A stretch of 64,000 nt of DNA from the NCBI GenBank assembly GCA_028285595.1, contig JANQOW010000075.1, forward strand, positions 1-64,000. Direction: 5' to 3'. Origin of the DNA: Hyphomicrobiales bacterium. GTDB taxonomy: Bacteria; Pseudomonadota; Alphaproteobacteria; Rhizobiales; CAJQND01. The position numbers were made by a program, and so were the translations under genes. The notes under the pieces are model-generated. The model did no database searches. It saw only the letters and a list, made by a program, of their open reading frames with translations, and was not told where the DNA came from. Positions 8,147 to 16,232 of the stretch are shown here, piece after piece; position 1 is the first letter of the stretch, and every line of letters begins with the position of its first letter.

Positions 8147-9303
8147 AAAATGAAGTCGTCCTGCGAGATGAAGCTCATGTCGAGGCCCTCCAGGACGATC
8201 TGGTTGTCCCGGCCGGTGTAAATCACCGTATCGTTGCCGACCTGCTCCATGCGGCGGTTTCCGCCGTTTTCAAGATCGTCAAAGTCCTGCACCGCTGTCC
8301 GGCTGAGGTCGATCTTGTAGACCCCTTGATAGAAGGATTCGATCACGTCTCGCTCCCCGGAGAAATCGTGATCGAACACAAAGACGTCAGCGCCCCAACC
8401 ACCGGTGTACCGATTGTCGCCGCGGCCATCGATAAAGATCTCGTCCTGAATGCTGCCGTGGATGTTCTCAATGCCGCTGATATCCGTCCTGGGATCGCCT
8501 CCAGACGCGCCGATATGGCGGAGCTCTCCGTCCTCAAGATCAAACACCACCCGCGCGGCCTGGGACGGATTGATGTACAGGAGTGTGTCGACCCCATCAC
8601 CGGCATCGATTTGGCCATTGACGATTGAGTTGATGTAAATGATGTCATCACCGTCCAGGGTTTCCACCGTGTACTCGGTGCCTAAAACGCTGACGATATT
8701 GTCCTCGTCGGTGCCGATAACCGTATTGCGATGGCCGTACACCGCGGCATTCTCAAAGTTCAGATAGGTATCCCCTTGCGCGATCCCGCCCATTCCGCGC
8801 CCGTTCAGAAGATCCAGGGTCACATCGTTGTGCCAGTAGAGGGCCAAGGTATCCAGATCGCCTCCGCCATCCAGAAAGTCGGCACCATCTGAGACGACCA
8901 CACGGTCTTCGCCGTCCCCAGCGAGGATTTTGTTCTTGGCGCCATTGCCGACGACCGTGTCGTTGAACGCCGTTCCGATCACATTCTCAACTGAGGAATA
9001 GCGGTCTCCTTCCGCCAACCCGAAATAGCCAACTCCGTCCTCCAAATCGACATTGACCCCCCAGTTGCGGCCAGTGGAAGCGGGGGTTCCCTGGTTGCTG
9101 TAGTTGACGGTGTCGCTTCCGGCTCCGCCGAAAAACGTGTCGGCTCCGATGCTGCCCCACATCACGTCGTTGCCGCTTCCCCCCTCAAACTCATCATCCA
9201 GGAAGGTGCCGTGGAACACGTCCCAATCGTCCTGCCAGATCGGCGGCAGGAGAAAGCCTTTGGTCGTGGGGCCAAAAAGTCCATAGGTGAATGAGAGTTT
9301 CAT
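8143..9303 (-). CDS. RTX-type calcium-binding repeat protein
   Basis: Acidic protein of 386 residues. Glycine/aspartate-rich nonapeptides of the GGxGxDxx type are clear at about residues 38-62 (EGGSGNDVMWGSIGADTFFGGAGSDTV, shown in parts), with further degenerate turns throughout (GDGEDRVVVSDGADFLDGGGD, GDGVDTLL, GGWGADVFVFD). These build calcium-bound parallel beta-rolls in proteins exported by type I secretion. No enzymatic domain precedes the repeats. I start at the ATG at 9303 (MKLSFTYGLFG) because the 25 residues before it are Arg/Lys-rich and unlike the rest; no strong ribosome site is visible. No type I secretion genes lie nearby. Confidence 0.8.
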   Translation of the reverse strand: MKLSFTYGLFGPTTKGFLLPPIWQDDWDVFHGTFLDDEFEGGSGNDVMWGSIGADTFFGGAGSDTVNYSNQGTPASTGRNWGVNVDLEDGVGYFGLAEGDRYSSVENVIGTAFNDTVVGNGAKNKILAGDGEDRVVVSDGADFLDGGGDLDTLALYWHNDVTLDLLNGRGMGGIAQGDTYLNFENAAVYGHRNTVIGTDEDNIVSVLGTEYTVETLDGDDIIYINSIVNGQIDAGDGVDTLLYINPSQAARVVFDLEDGELRHIGASGGDPRTDISGIENIHGSIQDEIFIDGRGDNRYTGGWGADVFVFDHDFSGERDVIESFYQGVYKIDLSRTAVQDFDDLENGGNRRMEQVGNDTVIYTGRDNQIVLEGLDMSFISQDDFIF

Positions 9304-9437
9304 GGGGCTCAGGCTCGCTCTTCTTGTTGTTCTTGCCTCACGGCTAATGCCATGCTTGGAGCGCTTGATCGCACGCACGAGCCTGCGGCGGTATGATGTG
9401 CATCACACCTTTAGTGGCGTTGTGGGTTGGAGTGCAT

Positions 9438-9578
9438 CCCGCGTTCCTGCGAAGGCAGGGACCTTCCCGGCAGGTGAGAGAGAAAGAGCCATGGGCCCTC
9501 GCGTGCGCAAGGGCGCGGCGTTAGCGGACCGCGTCCTTGAGAAGGCGAGGACCGTCTCAGCCAAAGAAAACGTGTGAG
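9438..9578. repeat. Family 2 extragenic repeat
   Basis: Contains the CCCGCGTTCCTGCGAAGGCAGGGACC hairpin core (in parts), then GAGAGAAAGAGCCATGGGCCC, TCGCGTGCGCAAGGGCGCGG and a second, decayed CGTCCTTGAGAAGGCGAGGACC core followed by TCTCAGCCAAAGAAAACG. The same order of blocks occurs at 33.45-33.62 kb. It occupies the whole gap between the aldehyde dehydrogenase and RTX genes. Confidence 0.75.
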
Positions 9579-9579
9579 C

Positions 9580-11031
9580 TTAGGCCGCGTTCCAGCCCAT
9601 CACGGATTTAACTTCCAGATATTCCTCAATACCCGCCTCGCCCCATTCACGCCCGTTGCCGGACTGTTTGGTGCCGCCGAACGGGGCCTTGGGATCCGCC
9701 ACCGCCATGTTGATGTGCACCATTCCGGCATTCAGCTTCCGGGCCACCTTTTGGGCCCGGGCATGATCGCCGCTGGAGACGTAGCCCGCCAGGCCGAACG
9801 GCGTATCGTTGGCAATGCGGATCGCATCGGCCTCATCCTCATAGCCGATGATCGCCAGCACTGGCCCGAAGATCTCTTCCTGGGCAATGGTCATCTGGGG
9901 TGTCACATCGGCAAACACCGTGGGCTTGACGTAAAACCCGGTTCCCAGCGCATCCGGCCGCTCCGGACCGCCGGTGACCAGCGTGGCGCCCTCGTCGATC
10001 CCTGAGCGGATATAGCCTTGGATCTTCTCCCACTGACGCGCAGAGACAACCGGACCCAGCCCGGTCTCCTCATCGGACGGCGGACCCACTTTGAGCCCCT
10101 CGGCCACCTCTTTGGCCCGTGCGGCAACCTCATCCATCTTGCCGTGGGGCACCAGCATGCGGGTGGGCGAGTTGCAGGACTGGCCGGAATTGCGCATGCA
10201 CAAGGAGACCCCCGCCTTCACCTGAGCCTCAAAGTCGCAGTCGTCCAACAGGATATTGGCCGACTTGCCGCCGAGTTCCTGGCCCACACGCTTCACCGTC
10301 GGGGCGGCCTTGATGGCAACGTCAATGCCGGCGCCCGTGGACCCGGTAAAGGAGATGGCATCGATCCCCGGATGGGACGCCATGGCGGTGCCCACGCCGG
10401 GCCCATCGCCGTTCACCAGATTGAACACGCCCTTCGGCACACCGGCCTCATCCAGGATCTCAGCAATCAGCAGCGCCGACAACGGGGCCACTTCAGACGG
10501 TTTCAGCACCATGGTACAGCCCGCCGCGAGCGCGCCGGCCACCTTGCAGGAGATCTGGTTGGACGGCCAGTTCCAGGGGGTGATCATACCGATCACCCCA
10601 ATCGGCTCGCGCACGATCGCGGTCGGCCCCATGTCTTCATGAAACTTGAAATGCTCCAGCAGCCCATGCGCGGTCTTGTAGTGGCCTAACCCCGCACCCG
10701 CCTGGAAGCGGGTGGCAAAGGAGATCGGCGCGCCCATCTCGCGCGAGATCGTCTCGCCCATCTCGGTGAACCGGCTCTTATAGACGTTGATCACCTCGCT
10801 CAGCAGTTCGCGGCGTTCAGCCACCGTGGTTTGGCAATAGCTTTCAAACGCCGCCCGTGCAGCGACAACGGCCCGGTCCAGATCGTCTGCCGTCCCCAGC
10901 GCAACCTGGCAGATCGGCTCCTCGGTTGCCGGGTTGACCACATCAAGCGTGCGCTCAGCGTTGGCGGGCACCCATTCCCCGCCAATGAAGAATGACCCTG
11001 CCCGATCCGATATCTGTGCTGCACGTGGCAT
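9580..11031 (-). CDS. NAD(P)-dependent aldehyde dehydrogenase family protein
   Basis: Protein of 483 residues, the usual length for the family. It carries the classic motifs: PWNWPSNQ at the cofactor site, the nucleotide-binding SFTGSTGAG, the general-base Glu in QELGGKSANI, the catalytic Cys in RNSGQSCNSPTR, EEIFGPVL and a C-terminal PFGGTKQSGNGRE. It oxidises an aldehyde to the acid in the cytosol; the aldehyde cannot be assigned. The ATG at 11031 is preferred over the TTG just before it. The gene follows the SH3-MliC gene on the same strand with a gap of only 15 bp, so co-transcription is possible, although the functions look unrelated. Confidence 0.92.
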   Translation of the reverse strand: MPRAAQISDRAGSFFIGGEWVPANAERTLDVVNPATEEPICQVALGTADDLDRAVVAARAAFESYCQTTVAERRELLSEVINVYKSRFTEMGETISREMGAPISFATRFQAGAGLGHYKTAHGLLEHFKFHEDMGPTAIVREPIGVIGMITPWNWPSNQISCKVAGALAAGCTMVLKPSEVAPLSALLIAEILDEAGVPKGVFNLVNGDGPGVGTAMASHPGIDAISFTGSTGAGIDVAIKAAPTVKRVGQELGGKSANILLDDCDFEAQVKAGVSLCMRNSGQSCNSPTRMLVPHGKMDEVAARAKEVAEGLKVGPPSDEETGLGPVVSARQWEKIQGYIRSGIDEGATLVTGGPERPDALGTGFYVKPTVFADVTPQMTIAQEEIFGPVLAIIGYEDEADAIRIANDTPFGLAGYVSSGDHARAQKVARKLNAGMVHINMAVADPKAPFGGTKQSGNGREWGEAGIEEYLEVKSVMGWNAA

Positions 11032-11046
11032 CAAGGTGCTCCGTTT

Positions 11047-11922
11047 CTAGTTTGCCCGACATTGATCAATGGTTTGACCACCTTCAATCAGCATAATCTG
11101 CGATCCCTTGCCTCTCAGCTCATTGAAGCCGTCGCTGTAGCTGAAGCCAGAGCCCGACGGTTGAACCGGCACCCGGATCTGAGGCCCGCTATCGTGGCTG
11201 TAAACCGCAAAATCCTGCCGGTCGTCCTCAACAAAGGTCACGTTCAAAGGAATGCCCTCGTTGCAGGAATAGGCCACCTGCCGCCGTCTTTGCCGGGGCT
11301 GCTGCGGCTGCTGGGGTTGGTTGTTGCCTTGCAGCGAGGCGCGATAGTTGGCGCAGGTATCGAAGGTGCCGTTGAACGGCCGGTTGGTGGAGCAGATGAT
11401 GCCGCCCCATTGATACCCGCGGCGCCCGCCTCTGTATTGGATCTGGAACCAGGGATAGCCGTTCATCATCACGCCGGTGTTGCGCATCACCGTCAGCGGT
11501 TCGAACTCGCGCAACGATGTCAGCTTGCGGTAGTTCATGCCGGGCCCGCCCCGCACAATGCCGCCGCCTGAGGCCGCGCGCACGGGAAACCCGCCGCCCT
11601 GGCTTGAGCCCTGCTGGGAGGCCGGCCTGAGGAAGCGGTTGTTCACCCAGCCTTGGATGTTGCGCCCCCGGTCGTTGCCGCGAATGAAGGTCCAATTGCC
11701 CTCAACCGCCTCGATGTTCATCCCACACTGCCCCGGCGCAAGCGAGCCGAGAATGCGGGCGCGGGAAAACGGCTGGGAGCGCACATTAAGCCGGTCATTC
11801 TGGGAAACCCCGCTCACACAGGCCGGTCCCGACCCGGTATACCGCGCTTCTGCCTGACCGGAGAGGACGCTGAAGCCCACCACCGCCGCGCCCACATAGA
11901 TCCATTTCGTTGAAGTTCTCAT
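11047..11922 (-). CDS. Exported SH3-SH3-MliC domain protein
   Basis: Protein of 291 residues with a cleavable signal peptide (MRTSTKWIYVGAAVVGFSVL, then AEA). Two bacterial SH3-like modules follow: about residues 35-95 (RLNVRSQPFSRARILGSLAPGQ, then WTFIRG and GWVNNRFL) and 100-165 (GGIVRGGPGMNYRKLTSLREFE, then GYPWFQIQYRG, GYQWGGIIC). A Gln/Pro linker leads to an MliC-like domain (VAYSCNEGIPLNVTFVED, GSGFSYSDGFNELRGKGSQ, QCRAN). MliC domains inhibit c-type lysozyme, and SH3b modules bind peptidoglycan or the cell surface, so a periplasmic wall-binding lysozyme inhibitor is plausible. The ATG at 11922 has GGAGG upstream; an upstream in-frame start at 12021 would bury the signal peptide. Confidence 0.75.
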   Translation of the reverse strand: MRTSTKWIYVGAAVVGFSVLSGQAEARYTGSGPACVSGVSQNDRLNVRSQPFSRARILGSLAPGQCGMNIEAVEGNWTFIRGNDRGRNIQGWVNNRFLRPASQQGSSQGGGFPVRAASGGGIVRGGPGMNYRKLTSLREFEPLTVMRNTGVMMNGYPWFQIQYRGGRRGYQWGGIICSTNRPFNGTFDTCANYRASLQGNNQPQQPQQPRQRRRQVAYSCNEGIPLNVTFVEDDRQDFAVYSHDSGPQIRVPVQPSGSGFSYSDGFNELRGKGSQIMLIEGGQTIDQCRAN

Positions 11923-12054
11923 CCCGCTGTCCTCCCAATCTTTGAAGTCGGTTGTTGGTTTTGTACGCACAGCGCCTTGATTAGGCTCATCGCGCCTGGC
12001 TTGCAAGATGCTATAAAACACAAAGCGTTAGCTACCCACAGGAGGAACCGCACC

Positions 12055-12993
12055 ATGGCACACACCCCGCTCGCCGCACTGCTCTCAAACCCTCCTCTCC
12101 TCATGGACGGGGCCATGGGCACCGAATTGGATCGCCGCGGCACCAGCATCGCCAGCACCGATTGGGTGGCATCAACCCTTGGGGCTCCCGATGACGTTGC
12201 CGCCATCCATAAGAGCTACGCGGAAGCCGGCGCGAGGCTCCACATCGCCAACACCTTTGCCACCGGACGCCACGTGCTGGCCGAGGTGGGCTTGGCGGAC
12301 AGGTTCGAAGAACTGAACCGGGATGCCGTTGCTCAATGCCGGGCCGCCATTGAGGCCGCGAGCTCTGGCCCCTTCTGGATTGCCGGGTCCATCTCCACCT
12401 ACATGATCGGCAGCGACCGGGGCCGGCTGCCGGCCCGCGGCGAGCTCCTCAGAAACGCCGGCGACCAGGCGGCGATCCTGGCCGATGAAGGCTGCCACAT
12501 GATCGTTCTGGAAATGCTGCACGATGTGGAGACTAGCTCTTGCTTAATGGAGTCAGCCGCCACCACCGGCCTGCCGGTCTCCGTCGGCCTCACGGTGGTC
12601 TTCGATGAAGACCGCCGCCCGGTCATGCGAGGCTTGAAGACCGGCCGCAGCTCAGGACAACTGTCACTGGACGAGGCGCTGCCGCTCCTCCTGGCCCAAA
12701 TGGAGGGCGATTATCCCTGGATCCTCACGGTGATGCATTCCGATCTGGACGAAACCGACGCGGCGCTTGATGTGGTGCGCGCCCACTGGGACGGTCCTTT
12801 CGGGGTCTATCCCAATTCAGGCAAGTTCACCGATGGCTATGGCTGGGATCACCAGGCCATCTGCACACCGCAGGAGTTCACCGAACATGCAACCGCCTGG
12901 GCGGCTGCGGGCGCCGCCTTCATCGGCGGCTGTTGCGGCATCGGCCCCGATCATATCCGCGCCTTCGCGGAAGCTCAGAAGGCTCACGTGTAA
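12055..12993 (+). CDS. Homocysteine S-methyltransferase family protein
   Basis: Protein of 312 residues with the TIM-barrel pattern of the family: LLMDGAMGTELDRRG at the N-terminus, RLHIANTFATGRHVL, and the C-terminal zinc motif FIGGCCGIGPDHIRAF. The family moves a methyl group to homocysteine from betaine, S-methylmethionine or other donors. In characterised members zinc is held by this Cys-Cys pair and an earlier Cys in a GxNC-type strand. Here that strand reads ILTVMHSDLDET, so the first Cys is absent and a His stands near its place. The start at 12055 has AGGAGG. The gene is divergent from the SH3-MliC gene and its end overlaps the convergent monooxygenase by 10 bp. Confidence 0.78.
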   Translation: MAHTPLAALLSNPPLLMDGAMGTELDRRGTSIASTDWVASTLGAPDDVAAIHKSYAEAGARLHIANTFATGRHVLAEVGLADRFEELNRDAVAQCRAAIEAASSGPFWIAGSISTYMIGSDRGRLPARGELLRNAGDQAAILADEGCHMIVLEMLHDVETSSCLMESAATTGLPVSVGLTVVFDEDRRPVMRGLKTGRSSGQLSLDEALPLLLAQMEGDYPWILTVMHSDLDETDAALDVVRAHWDGPFGVYPNSGKFTDGYGWDHQAICTPQEFTEHATAWAAAGAAFIGGCCGIGPDHIRAFAEAQKAHV

Positions 12994-14483
12994 ACCAGCG
13001 TGCCGTCTTCCAGATCGGCCGCCGGGATCTCGTCTTTCTCCAGCATGTAGTCCTGGCTGAAGATCCACGGCTGACGGTCGCCCTGCTTGGGCATCTTGTG
13101 CATGGAGCGCATCAGGTAGCCCGCGTTGAAGTTCTCCGGCGAGATCAGAGGCAACTCCGGCATGTCCTCATCTTCCGCCCGCAAGCCCGGCATCACCACG
13201 GACGCTCCTTGCGCGTCCATATGATTGAGCAGGCGGCAGACAAAGTCAGCGACAAGATCGGCCCTTAAGGTCCAACTGTTGCGCAAGTAGCCGAACACCC
13301 AGGCAAGGTTCGGAACGCCGGAGAAGAGGATGCCGCGATGCGCCCAGCACTTCTCAAAGGCCAGCGGGTCCCCGTCGATCTCAAAGGAGATGTCGCCCAA
13401 GACGCTCAGATCAAAGCCGGTGGCCGAGACGATGATATCGGCCTCAAGGCTCTTGCCCGATTTCAGCCCGATCCCGGTTTCGGTGAGACTCTCGATCTCG
13501 TCGGTCTCAACGGAGGCTGTTCCAGCCCGGATCGACTTGAAGAGATCGCCATCCGGGATGAGCGCCAGCCGCTGGCGCCACGGCCGGTAGCGCGGCGTGA
13601 AGTGGGTGTCGATGTCGTAGTCCTCACCCAGGTAGGCCCGCGCACCCGCCAAAAGATCTGCCTTCAAGCCGTCCGGCTCCTCAAACGAGCGCTGGGTGAT
13701 CAGTGCGCTTTCATGCAGATACTTCCGGCGCATGATCTCGTGGGTCCACTCGTCCGGCACATCCAACACGCGCAACTGCTCGGCCAGTTCATCCACCTTG
13801 GGCCGTGCATAGAAGTAGGTGGGCGAGCGCTGCAGCATGGTCACATGCTCAGCCCTCTCCGCAAGGGCGGGGATGATCGTGGCCGCCGTGGCACCGGAGC
13901 CGATCACCACAACCTTCTTGCCCGCATAGTCCAGATCTTCCGGCCAGCCCTGGGGGTGAACCAGCGGCCCCTCAAACCGCTCCGCGCCGGGATAGTCCGG
14001 AACATAGCCGGTCTGCTTGTAGTAGCCCTGACACATCCAAAGGAAGGCGCAAGAGACCTGCCAGCGCTCCTCGCTTCCGGCCTCCACCACCGTCAGGGTC
14101 CAGCGCGCCTCGTCCGTTGACCAGACTGCGCTTTCCACCTTCAACCCGTAATGGATGTGCTCGCGCAGACCCTGCTCCTCAATGGCCTCATCGAGATACT
14201 TCAAGATCTCCTCGGCCGTGGCGATCGGCACCCCGCGCCAGGGTTTCCAGCTGTAGCCGAAGGTGAAGAGATCACTGTCGGAGCGGATGCCCGGAAACTT
14301 GTGCAGCCGCCAGGTGCCGCCAAACGCCTCTTGCCGGTCCAGCAGCGCAAAGCTCTTGCCGGGACACTGCTGTTGCAGGTGATAAGCCGCATCGATGCCG
14401 GAGATCCCGGCTCCCACGATGAGCACGTCGAAATGCTTGTCCGCCAGATGTTCTGTGGGCTGAGGTTCGGTTTTGGTCAGCAT
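12984..14483 (-). CDS. Type I Baeyer-Villiger / flavin-containing monooxygenase
   Basis: Protein of 499 residues with a GAGISG FAD-binding loop at 24-29, a second dinucleotide loop VVVIGSGATAATI near 190, and between them FEGPLVHPQGWP at about 170-181. That segment fits the FxGxxxHxxxW(P/D) fingerprint of type I Baeyer-Villiger monooxygenases exactly. These enzymes use FAD, NADPH and oxygen to insert oxygen next to a carbonyl or into a heteroatom; EthA-like and ketone-oxidising members share this length. The ATG at 14483 has GAGG upstream. It is third in a minus-strand group after the racemase-like and sulfotransferase genes, 70 bp after the latter. Confidence 0.85.
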   Translation of the reverse strand: MLTKTEPQPTEHLADKHFDVLIVGAGISGIDAAYHLQQQCPGKSFALLDRQEAFGGTWRLHKFPGIRSDSDLFTFGYSWKPWRGVPIATAEEILKYLDEAIEEQGLREHIHYGLKVESAVWSTDEARWTLTVVEAGSEERWQVSCAFLWMCQGYYKQTGYVPDYPGAERFEGPLVHPQGWPEDLDYAGKKVVVIGSGATAATIIPALAERAEHVTMLQRSPTYFYARPKVDELAEQLRVLDVPDEWTHEIMRRKYLHESALITQRSFEEPDGLKADLLAGARAYLGEDYDIDTHFTPRYRPWRQRLALIPDGDLFKSIRAGTASVETDEIESLTETGIGLKSGKSLEADIIVSATGFDLSVLGDISFEIDGDPLAFEKCWAHRGILFSGVPNLAWVFGYLRNSWTLRADLVADFVCRLLNHMDAQGASVVMPGLRAEDEDMPELPLISPENFNAGYLMRSMHKMPKQGDRQPWIFSQDYMLEKDEIPAADLEDGTLVYT

Positions 14484-14553
14484 GGCGCCTCGCTGCTTTT
14501 GCTCTTTACGGCAAAACCATCCTGCGGCGCTCACCCAGCCAATTCAAGGGATA

Positions 14554-15297
14554 TCATGCCGCGCCCAGGCGGTAGCCATGGAGATACTCATAGATGGGCA
14601 GGCAGACATCATAGATCTCCTTTACCCAGTCGGGTACCTTGGAGATATCGGCATCCTTGCGCGGCTGGGGCTTAAGGCCATCTGAGTTGATGAGGTTCTT
14701 ATGCCACACCGCCTCTTTGTCGTACCACAGCACCTCAGAGCGCTCCCCCGGCTCCCAGCTCAGGGCCTCCGGAATGAACGGCTCACCGATGGCCTCGCAA
14801 TAGGCCTTCACGATGCCGTGCGGGTCCTCCAGCAGATCATCGCTGTCGATCACCGGCGGGGCCGCGCCAAGCTGATCGCTCATCCGATCGAACAGATCGC
14901 GCATCTCGATGAAGCCGATCTCCTTCATCACAAAGTGCGGCCAGTTGCGATGGACCGAGGTCAGCACCTTCGCCGGATCGCGGATCAGGAAGCTGTGGTT
15001 GAAGGTTCCCAGAAACTCGTCCGACCACAGGTGATCGGTGAACTGTGGCATGTCCTTGGAAAACACCGGCCGCTCTTGAGCCGCCGCCTTCAGCCGGTCG
15101 TAGACCACCTGAAACGTGAGCCCCGGCTGGCGCGGGCTGTCTTCTGCGAGCCTCGGCCACAAAGCATCATCGCCTTGATACCAACATTCGCCGAATGGCT
15201 CGTGAAAGCAGGTCATGTCGCCGCGCATGCGCATCATCCACTCAAACGCGGTGGAGGTGGAGCGCGGCGTTGCCCAAAGCACATGGATCGGATGCAT
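14554..15297 (-). CDS. Sulfotransferase family protein
   Basis: Protein of 247 residues. Near the N-terminus VLWATPRSTSTAFEWMM has the place and pattern of the 5'-phosphosulfate loop of PAPS-dependent sulfotransferases. NHSFLIRDPAKVLTSVHRNW near residue 100 resembles the 3'-phosphate motif (Arg and Ser). The acceptor is unknown. It is soluble with no signal peptide. The ATG at 15297 follows GAGGG and lies 12 bp after the stop of the racemase-like gene, so the two are almost certainly co-transcribed. Placement beside a Baeyer-Villiger enzyme suggests modification of a small organic molecule rather than a polysaccharide, but this is inference. Confidence 0.7.
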   Translation of the reverse strand: MHPIHVLWATPRSTSTAFEWMMRMRGDMTCFHEPFGECWYQGDDALWPRLAEDSPRQPGLTFQVVYDRLKAAAQERPVFSKDMPQFTDHLWSDEFLGTFNHSFLIRDPAKVLTSVHRNWPHFVMKEIGFIEMRDLFDRMSDQLGAAPPVIDSDDLLEDPHGIVKAYCEAIGEPFIPEALSWEPGERSEVLWYDKEAVWHKNLINSDGLKPQPRKDADISKVPDWVKEIYDVCLPIYEYLHGYRLGAA

Positions 15298-15309
15298 GGC
15301 GCCCTCGCT

Positions 15310-16131
15310 CTATGACTTGAGGGTGGCCAGCAGCCGCCCATGATCGCCTTCAGGCGCCACGCCCAAGGTCTTGAAGATGTTCCAGTAGAGCGCAAAGTCT
15401 GAGGAGACGATGGGCTTACCGAGCTTGGCCTCCAGCTCCGGCGCGAACGCCAGGGTGCGTTGCGGAAGCCCATCGGCCCGCCGGAAGTTCGGCATGCCGT
15501 TGACCACAATGGCGTCGGCTGCGGGCGCCCGTTCGGCCACGTAGGTCATGGAGGCTTCGGCCAATTCGCCCGGGAAGATCCAGGTGCACTCGTTCACCTC
15601 TTCCTGGGTTGCGTAATGGCCTTGGTCCACGAAGTTGCCGTAGTAGATGAGGTCAAACCCGGCTTGCTTTAGGAACCGCGCCACCCCATCGCGCCAATCG
15701 GGCCAGAAGTAGACCGAGTTGAGGGCAATCTTCTCCGCCCCCAATTCCCGCAAACCTTCCACCAGGCACATGCCGGCCATGTGGAACGGGGTTTCGTACT
15801 TGTCTTCCAGCTTGTCGCAGAAGGCGCGGATATCGTCTGGGGTCGTGCCGTTGCAATGCACCCAGTTCGTGCCCACCTGGCCCACCACATCGGCCCCGGC
15901 ATTGGACATGCAATGCACCACGTCTTCGAGCAGGTGGAAGTTCGCCGCCCGCTGTTTCAGCTCGTGCGCATAGGTGTCCACATGCAAGAGCCGGCCATGG
16001 GCCCCCACCGTATCAGGCGCGATGCGCAGAAAATCGGTCGGCGCCGCATCGAAATCATGGGGCGGGGCGGTGAAGCCCACCTGGTGGGGAAAGAGCTTCT
16101 TGGCGGGGTCTGACCAGCGTTCCGGTTTCAT
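15310..16131 (-). CDS. Asp/Glu racemase-superfamily protein (maleate isomerase / arylmalonate decarboxylase-like)
   Basis: Protein of 273 residues whose layout resembles the two-lobed Asp/Glu/hydantoin racemase superfamily. VVGQVGTNWVHCNGTTPDD (residues about 90-110) sits where maleate isomerases and arylmalonate decarboxylases have their first active-site loop. AADAIVVNGMPNFRRAD (about 205-220) sits at the second loop; there the usual second Cys is replaced by Asn-Gly. PIVSSDFALYWNIFKTLG at the end matches the typical C-terminal helix. Possible reactions are isomerisation, racemisation or decarboxylation of a small dicarboxylate. It leads the operon with the sulfotransferase and is divergent from the LysR gene 101 bp away. 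Confidence 0.6.
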   Translation of the reverse strand: MKPERWSDPAKKLFPHQVGFTAPPHDFDAAPTDFLRIAPDTVGAHGRLLHVDTYAHELKQRAANFHLLEDVVHCMSNAGADVVGQVGTNWVHCNGTTPDDIRAFCDKLEDKYETPFHMAGMCLVEGLRELGAEKIALNSVYFWPDWRDGVARFLKQAGFDLIYYGNFVDQGHYATQEEVNECTWIFPGELAEASMTYVAERAPAADAIVVNGMPNFRRADGLPQRTLAFAPELEAKLGKPIVSSDFALYWNIFKTLGVAPEGDHGRLLATLKS

Positions 16132-16232
16132 GGGGGCATGTCTCCCTAAGGCAAATTCACATGCGCCACGCTATCACTGAAACGCCAAAGCACACATTGC
16201 CTTTTGTGCCCGGTGGCCATATCAGTTCTGAT

